Below, one piece after another: positions 59,524 through 64,000 of a stretch of 64,000 nucleotides of DNA (positions are counted from its first letter, which is position 1; every line of letters starts with the position of its first letter). Origin of the DNA: JACOZM01 sp035289385 (GTDB taxonomy: Archaea > Nanobdellota > Nanobdellia > Woesearchaeales > GW2011-AR9); the NCBI GenBank assembly GCA_035289385.1, contig DATDXI010000012.1, positions 1 through 64,000 of the forward strand, written 5' to 3'. The notes beneath the pieces are model-generated. The model was not told where the DNA came from, ran no database searches, and worked only from the letters and a program-made list of their open reading frames with translations. The position numbers and the translations under genes were made by a program.

Positions 59524-60080
59524 TCATAGAAACAGTAATGAAAAAAGCCGTGAAAACTATTTTGGAAAAAACAAAGAGAACGATGTTTGTAACCGTGGGC
59601 AATGGAACATTTGACCCATTAGTCAAGGAGATCGACAGGCTTAAACAAGAAGGGAAGATCAGAGAAAATGTTATCATTCAAATAGGCAATGGAACATATC
59701 AGCCAAAGAACTGCAAATGGTTTACCTTCGCTCCAGAATTGCAGAAATACTATCAGCAGGCTGACCTCATCATCAGCCATGGCGGTCCGGGAACGGTTTT
59801 TGAAATCCTGAGAATGGGAAAGAAACTTATTGCAGTGCCCAATCGAGACCGTACTGACCCCCAGCACCAAGTAGAATATTTGCAAGCCATGGCCAAGGAG
59901 ACATCTGCTTTGCTCTATTGCGATGATGTCAGCCAGCTTTCATCAACTCTTGAAAAAGCAAAAACCCATCGCTTTGAGAGATATACTCAACCATCATGCA
60001 CGATGGCAGAAGAAGTTATCACCTTTCTAGAAAAAGATAGGATAGAGAAAAAAATAGAAAGAGAAGAGATAAAGAGATAA
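59520..60080 (+). CDS. Alg13/EpsF-like glycosyltransferase subunit (GT28)
   Basis: This 186-residue protein is the nucleotide-sugar-binding half: TMFVTVGNGTFDPLVKEIDR, FTFAPELQKYYQQADLIISH, GGPGTVFEILRMGKKLIAVP and QHQVEYLQAMAKE, the last with the conserved His and Gln of the family. It would transfer a sugar from a UDP donor while bound to the Alg14-like partner at the membrane. The start ATG overlaps the partner's stop; an internal ATG at 59583 (MFVTVGNG) is an alternative closer to the conserved start. The tail is a charged Lys/Glu helix. Confidence 0.85.
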   Translation: MIIETVMKKAVKTILEKTKRTMFVTVGNGTFDPLVKEIDRLKQEGKIRENVIIQIGNGTYQPKNCKWFTFAPELQKYYQQADLIISHGGPGTVFEILRMGKKLIAVPNRDRTDPQHQVEYLQAMAKETSALLYCDDVSQLSSTLEKAKTHRFERYTQPSCTMAEEVITFLEKDRIEKKIEREEIKR

Positions 60081-60097
60081 AGAAAAAAAGAAGAAAG

Positions 60098-61435
60098 ATG
60101 ATCCAAAAGATTAAATCTATCATCAACCAGGGCGAAACGAGATCACATCTTGTCAAGACGTTCTTCATCTACGGATTCATATCATTAAGCATTATCATCC
60201 TCCGTGTCCTTATCGCCCGCTTTTATGGCCAAGAGGAGTTAGGGATATTCACGTACTTCTTCAGCTTAGTCAGCCTGATCTATCTCTTCAGCTCACTCAG
60301 CTTGCCGGATGCCCTCACTCAAGTCATCATCAAACAGCCTCATCTGCTGAAACAGGCGTTACTGCGCGTTGTATGGCAGATCATTCCGCCAACGATCATC
60401 TTCACGCTTCTTGCTCTCTTTATCACGGACATCATTAACATCAATCCCGAAATGGAAAACTTTACGGCAGCGGTTGCATTATATATCATCACTTATACCA
60501 TCCATTATCTCACCTACTCTATCTTACGAGGTTTCAAGAAATTCGCTGCTGCATCCTGGTTTTCCTTATTGAACCGCACACTGGCTATCGTCTTTCTCAT
60601 CGTCATGTTCTGGTTTTCATTCAGTTTTTCCGCTGTGTTATTGAGCATGTCTGCTGCATTGTTGATTGCTGGTGTGCTAGCCATCCCCAGCATTATCAAG
60701 GCGATGAAAGAGAAGAAGCAAGATAGTATTGGCCAGATGACACCTCCGGAACAAGAACATACTCAAAAAAAAGAAAGCTTCATGGAAACTCTCCACTCCA
60801 AAGATTTTTTTCATATCACTCTTGCCTTATTCCTAATGCAGGTAAGCATCTATACGTTGCGCTTTGTGGATGCGTTAGTCATCAATTACCTTGCTGATTT
60901 TAACAGTTTAGGGTTATACTCTGCCCATTCTTCCATCATCAACGTCATCCGCCTCATAGGCTATGTCTTGCCGATGGTCGTCGTACCAATGGCAGCAGTC
61001 AATAGATACAAGCTCCGAACGTCATTCAAAAAAATCATGATCCTGCTCGTGCCATTTTCCTCTGTCGTTTTAATTGGAAATTATCTACTCATCCCCTGGC
61101 TCTATGGTCCGGAGTACCAAACGACATATCTGCCGGTAGCCCTTGTCATATCTTCCATGATGCTGAACATCTATTCGTACTTCAACTCTATTTTTGTCGG
61201 AGAAAACAAACATTCCTCATTCTTTATCCGCATCCTCTGGATAGATTTCGCCATTTCCATGATTCTTAATACGGCATTAAACTTCCTCTTTGTCTACTAT
61301 TGGGGCATTATCGGAGCGCCTATTGCCGTATCTCTAGTATTGATCATCAAGATAGCCTTAAACCTTTATGGGATAAAGATGTTGAGAGGGAGAAATGCAC
61401 CAATTGCGGAAACACCAGTGCTTGAAACAATTTAG
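60098..61435 (+). CDS. Wzx-type flippase, second copy
   Basis: This 445-residue protein has about twelve membrane helices and MOP-family features: FIYGFISLSIIILRVLIARF with FYGQEELGIFTYFFSLVSLI, then FSSLSLPDALTQVIIK, and a second half starting FFHITLALFLMQVSIYTLRF. It is shorter than the flippase at 38907 and only distantly similar. It follows the Alg14/Alg13-like genes by 17 bases on the same strand, so it may export the glycan those enzymes help build. The loop between the halves is rich in Gln, Glu and Lys. Confidence 0.85.
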   Translation: MIQKIKSIINQGETRSHLVKTFFIYGFISLSIIILRVLIARFYGQEELGIFTYFFSLVSLIYLFSSLSLPDALTQVIIKQPHLLKQALLRVVWQIIPPTIIFTLLALFITDIININPEMENFTAAVALYIITYTIHYLTYSILRGFKKFAAASWFSLLNRTLAIVFLIVMFWFSFSFSAVLLSMSAALLIAGVLAIPSIIKAMKEKKQDSIGQMTPPEQEHTQKKESFMETLHSKDFFHITLALFLMQVSIYTLRFVDALVINYLADFNSLGLYSAHSSIINVIRLIGYVLPMVVVPMAAVNRYKLRTSFKKIMILLVPFSSVVLIGNYLLIPWLYGPEYQTTYLPVALVISSMMLNIYSYFNSIFVGENKHSSFFIRILWIDFAISMILNTALNFLFVYYWGIIGAPIAVSLVLIIKIALNLYGIKMLRGRNAPIAETPVLETI

Positions 61436-61470
61436 CTTAGATAAATATAAAGAAAGCATAGACAAAACAT

Positions 61471-61740
61471 TCACTCTTCCGGCCAGACCTTCTTATTCGT
61501 CTCCAGCTCATAGATCTCGATGATCATCACCGGACAGACTTGGGCAGATTCCATAAATTGGTCAAACTGCAGCTCATCGATGATCAATTCTTCCCTCTCT
61601 GCTGTCTTTTTTGCCTGAGGAGATTTTAAGGTGGCTATAGACGTCTCTCTATCAAAGAACCATCCTTCCGGGAAAGCCGCTTCACAAGCCCCTGCCCCGA
61701 TGCATTCGCTCTTCCGATAGACTATCTTATACTGCTTCAT
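61471..61740 (-). CDS. Single-cluster ferredoxin-like protein
   Basis: ATG 61740 (MKQYKIVYRKSEC) begins the conserved sequence; the frame is open further upstream but crosses a TATA element (about 61838-61848). The protein of 89 residues has SECIGAGACEAAFPEGWFF and AQVCPVMIIEIYE. The cysteine spacing Cx5C...CP lacks the second cysteine of a 4Fe-4S site, as in ferredoxins with a 3Fe-4S cluster. It could pass electrons to one of the radical SAM enzymes, or to the PhyH or cytochrome-type oxygenases. It converges on the Wzx gene and diverges from the radical SAM gene. Confidence 0.75.
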   Translation of the reverse strand: MKQYKIVYRKSECIGAGACEAAFPEGWFFDRETSIATLKSPQAKKTAEREELIIDELQFDQFMESAQVCPVMIIEIYELETNKKVWPEE

Positions 61741-61888
61741 CCTTTGATGAAAAAGCCGCTCTCTTAAAAAGATTGTGATAGAGCAGAGGTTAGAGAAGAT
61801 ACCATCAAAGACAAACAACAGCAAAAAACTGAACAAACCTTTATATATTCTCCAGAAGAATAAACAATAAAAGGGTCTGAACACTGAT

Positions 61889-61900
61889 TGATATAAAAAA
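61889..61900 (+). promoter_or_regulatory. TATA box for the 61922-63547 radical SAM gene
   Basis: TTGATATAAAAA (near 61889-61900) is centred about 27 bases before ATG 61922. Confidence 0.55.
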
Positions 61901-61921
61901 GAACTGAGGCAATATATTCTT

Positions 61922-63547
61922 ATGAATCCCCCACCACAGGCAATAGCAGGACACCGTGATGATACACTTACAGGAATTCCTAAAGCAGCCGCTTCATCAC
62001 AAGAAGAGAACGAGCCTAACCGCTCCTATCCAAGGCGTTTCAAAAAGATCTTATTTGTTGTAACCAACGTTTCTGCTGCCTACGGCAAAGCATTGAATCC
62101 ACACTTAGGCATTGCCATGCTCATGGCGTATCTTGACCGGGAAGGCTTTGAAACATCGGTCATAGACCAGCAGTTAGGGTATACCGTTGATGATATTGTC
62201 AAAAAGGCTAAAGAAGTACAGGCCGACCTTATTGGAGTAACGATGTTCAGTTTTGATTTCATCAGGACGTATGAAGTGATCAAAGAGATTAAAAGAAGAA
62301 CGAAACTGCCCATCATTCTTGGCGGAGCGCATATCTCAACAGTAAAATCAGAAGCTTTAGAAAAGACAGGATCTGATTTTGGAGTTACGAGAGACGGGGA
62401 AATCCCCTTATTACAATTATGCTTAGGCTATCCTCTAGAAGAAATCAAAAGCCTGCTTTGGAGAAATGAAAAAGGTCAGATCATTGAAAATCAGATCAGA
62501 AAATTAAACTGGCAGTTGGATGAATTACCATTTCCAGCTTACGAAAAATTTGAATTGCCTAAATATATCCATTACGTAGACAAACGCTTGCCTATCGAAA
62601 CGTCAAGAGGCTGCCCTTACAGCTGCACCTTCTGCGATGTAAAGATAAGCATGGGACAAGCCTTCCGGCCGAGAGGGCCAGACCACATCTTAGCAGAGAT
62701 AAAGCACTGGTACGACCAAGGATTCCGCTTCTTTGAATTTGTTGATGACGTCTTCACTATGGACATCGAGCGGGCAAAAGAAGTCTGCCGAAGAATTATC
62801 GCCAGCGGCATGAAATTTGACTGGAACTGCGCTAATGGCATCCGGGCAGACAGGGTTGATGAAGAATTATTGACGTTGATGAAACAAGCCGGCTGTGTCT
62901 TTGTTTCTTATGGTTTAGAGACCGGAAATCCCTACATCCTAAAGGTCATCAAGAAAGCGACAACATTAGAGAAGATCGAAGAAATTTCTGCTTTAACGAA
63001 AAAAGTGGGATTGAAGCATGCCGTAAATTTTATCATCGGCCATCCGGAAGAGACGTATGAATATGCTATGGATTCTGTAAAATTTGCTAAAAAAATTCTC
63101 AAGACCTGTGATTATACCATGGTCAGCAACATGATCCCCTATCCCGGGACAGGTGTTTATCAATGGATCAGAGAACAAGAAAAGACTGGCCGAGCAAGAT
63201 TTTTACGCCAGCCGGAAGAATATTTGAGAGATACCACGACTAAAATAGGAGAGCCAGTATTTGAGACGAGAGAATTCAGGTTTAACGAGCGGATAAAAGC
63301 ATTGAAAAAAGCCAGAGCTGTTTTTAACAGGTCATTCTTACAATATAGGTTTGGCAAAAAGTTAGGATTATTTATTTATCTCATCTGCCAAGATAATGAT
63401 AAGTATATCGCCTTACGGCGCTTTGCCATGGGGAATAGAGTAGGAAAACACATTTATAATTTCTTGCGGAAAAATTATTCTATCCATCAGCAGGATAAAG
63501 GTGTTCTTCCCGGCACATCGATCAGTGTCTTGGGAAAAGAAGAGTAG
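61922..63547 (+). CDS. B12-binding-domain radical SAM protein, second copy
   Basis: This 541-residue protein has an N-terminal cobalamin-type domain (KILFVVTNVSAAYGKALNPH; LGIAMLMAYLDREGFETSVID; IILGGAHISTVKSEALE) and a radical SAM core with ETSRGCPYSCTFCDVKISMG, the Cx3Cx2C site, RFFEFVDDVFTMD, SYGLETGNPYILKVI and FIIGHPEET. It resembles BchE/HpnP-type enzymes that methylate or oxidise unactivated carbons. The first 40 residues are an Ala/Pro-rich leader of low conservation. The substrate is unknown, but glycan or lipid modification fits the context. The TATA box supports this start. Confidence 0.88.
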   Translation: MNPPPQAIAGHRDDTLTGIPKAAASSQEENEPNRSYPRRFKKILFVVTNVSAAYGKALNPHLGIAMLMAYLDREGFETSVIDQQLGYTVDDIVKKAKEVQADLIGVTMFSFDFIRTYEVIKEIKRRTKLPIILGGAHISTVKSEALEKTGSDFGVTRDGEIPLLQLCLGYPLEEIKSLLWRNEKGQIIENQIRKLNWQLDELPFPAYEKFELPKYIHYVDKRLPIETSRGCPYSCTFCDVKISMGQAFRPRGPDHILAEIKHWYDQGFRFFEFVDDVFTMDIERAKEVCRRIIASGMKFDWNCANGIRADRVDEELLTLMKQAGCVFVSYGLETGNPYILKVIKKATTLEKIEEISALTKKVGLKHAVNFIIGHPEETYEYAMDSVKFAKKILKTCDYTMVSNMIPYPGTGVYQWIREQEKTGRARFLRQPEEYLRDTTTKIGEPVFETREFRFNERIKALKKARAVFNRSFLQYRFGKKLGLFIYLICQDNDKYIALRRFAMGNRVGKHIYNFLRKNYSIHQQDKGVLPGTSISVLGKEE

Positions 63548-63581
63548 ATAAAAACGTCCGGAACATAATCCACTATTCAAC

Positions 63582-63592
63582 AATCTTTAAAT
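63582..63592 (+). promoter_or_regulatory. TATA box for the final methyltransferase
   Basis: ATCTTTAAATA is centred about 29 bases before ATG 63616, matching the leaderless pattern of the window. Confidence 0.6.
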
Positions 63593-63615
63593 AAAACCCT
63601 TCTTCTGATCCTAAA

Positions 63616-64000
63616 ATGAATTACTCAAAGCTTTATTCCGGAGAACATCTCAAGCAGATTAAGCCGGATTGGACCTATGACACGTGGTCGTATAAGCATA
63701 CCTTTGAAGCAAAGATGAAGCACATCATCTCGTTGCTGGAGCAAGTGCCCAAGGAAGCGAAAATATTGGATGCCGGCTGCGGACAAGGCCTTCTCGTCCA
63801 GGAATTCAAGAAGCGCGGCTATGACATCCAAGGGATTGATGCCTTTTACGATTCCGAGCATGTGGTCAAAGACAATATCCTCAACAACAAATTTCCCGAC
63901 AATACGTTTGACGTTGTCCTCTGCTTAGATGTCATCGAGCATTTCCAGAAGGATGAGCAGGAAACACTAGTTAAAGAATTAGTACGGATCACAAAGCCTG
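63616..64000 (+). CDS. SAM-dependent methyltransferase, 3' end cut by window
   Basis: An open frame starts with ATG 63616 after a TATA element and runs to the window edge without a stop, so the gene is partial. The 128 visible residues show a class I fold: AKILDAGCGQGLLVQEFKKRG (SAM loop, cut to its core DAGCGQG), IQGIDAFYDSEHVVKDN, FPDNTFDVVLCLDVIEHFQK and LVKELVRITKP. DVIEHF is typical of UbiG-like and sugar methyltransferases. It follows the radical SAM gene by 68 bases on the same strand with its own promoter. Confidence 0.85.
   Translation, partial: MNYSKLYSGEHLKQIKPDWTYDTWSYKHTFEAKMKHIISLLEQVPKEAKILDAGCGQGLLVQEFKKRGYDIQGIDAFYDSEHVVKDNILNNKFPDNTFDVVLCLDVIEHFQKDEQETLVKELVRITKP

Noticed and set aside
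1..64000. tRNA or rRNA genes
   Set aside because: I found no T-loop consensus or cloverleaf and no rRNA-like stretch while reading; a covariance search would be needed to exclude an unusual tRNA.

Overview
The window looks archaeal. At least fifteen genes have an A/T-rich TATA element (cores such as TTTATAAA or ATATTTATA) centred 25-29 bases before the chosen start codon and no room for a leader. Genes inside operons instead carry GGAG/GGTG ribosome-binding sites or ATGA/GTGA overlaps. The protein families agree: a COG1665-type nucleotidyltransferase, a DUF4346-like protein, split Alg13/Alg14, and GT39-type membrane glycosyltransferases. I cannot name the lineage. A DPANN-like or other uncultured archaeon is a guess. 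I see no rRNA, tRNA, CRISPR array or replication origin.

Almost all of the window is a surface-glycan island. Bases 1-8900 hold a partial glycosyltransferase, a small ribbon-helix-helix-like protein and a compact plus-strand operon: an alkaline-phosphatase-superfamily phosphodiesterase, a SpoT-like HD domain fused to a COG1665 nucleotidyltransferase, a degenerate nucleotidyltransferase paralogue, and a HIT-like protein. A second alkaline-phosphatase-superfamily enzyme converges on it. This operon is the best candidate for an undescribed nucleotide-based system. Bases 8980-28630 encode amino-sugar synthesis. WbpB, WbpE, WbpD and WbpI homologues would make UDP-2,3-diacetamido-mannuronic acid, and WbpG, HisH and HisF homologues could convert an acetamido group to an acetamidino group. 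PseB-like and PseC-like enzymes, a PglD-like acetyltransferase, a NeuB fused to a 2H phosphoesterase domain, and NeuA would make a CMP-nonulosonate of the pseudaminic, legionaminic or sialic type.

Bases 28679-29102 are a 424-bp palindrome-rich element without genes, bounded by 13-bp inverted ends and a 10-bp direct repeat. It looks like a MITE inserted just upstream of the wbpI promoter. Bases 29100-45300 hold glycan assembly and decoration genes: a polyprenyl-phosphate-type GT2, paired SMR-like transporters, a DegT-family enzyme, two FemAB-like proteins beside a polysaccharide deacetylase, a GT39-like protein, a PhyH dioxygenase, a Wzx flippase, a capsule-type glycosyltransferase and methyltransferases.

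Bases 45440-57700 look like a second precursor pathway that I cannot assign: a bicupin, an SDR, a GatZ/KbaZ-like aldolase, a nucleotidyltransferase-kinase fusion, a second nucleotidyltransferase, two inositol-monophosphatase-family proteins and a HAD phosphatase. A phosphoribosyltransferase, a YdcF-like protein and a radical SAM protein sit among them. The window ends with a GT4, an Alg14/Alg13-like pair, a second Wzx, a ferredoxin, a B12-binding radical SAM protein and a truncated methyltransferase. Many gene junctions carry their own unrelated short tandem repeat (units of 8-24 bp), and several of these repeats extend into coding ends.
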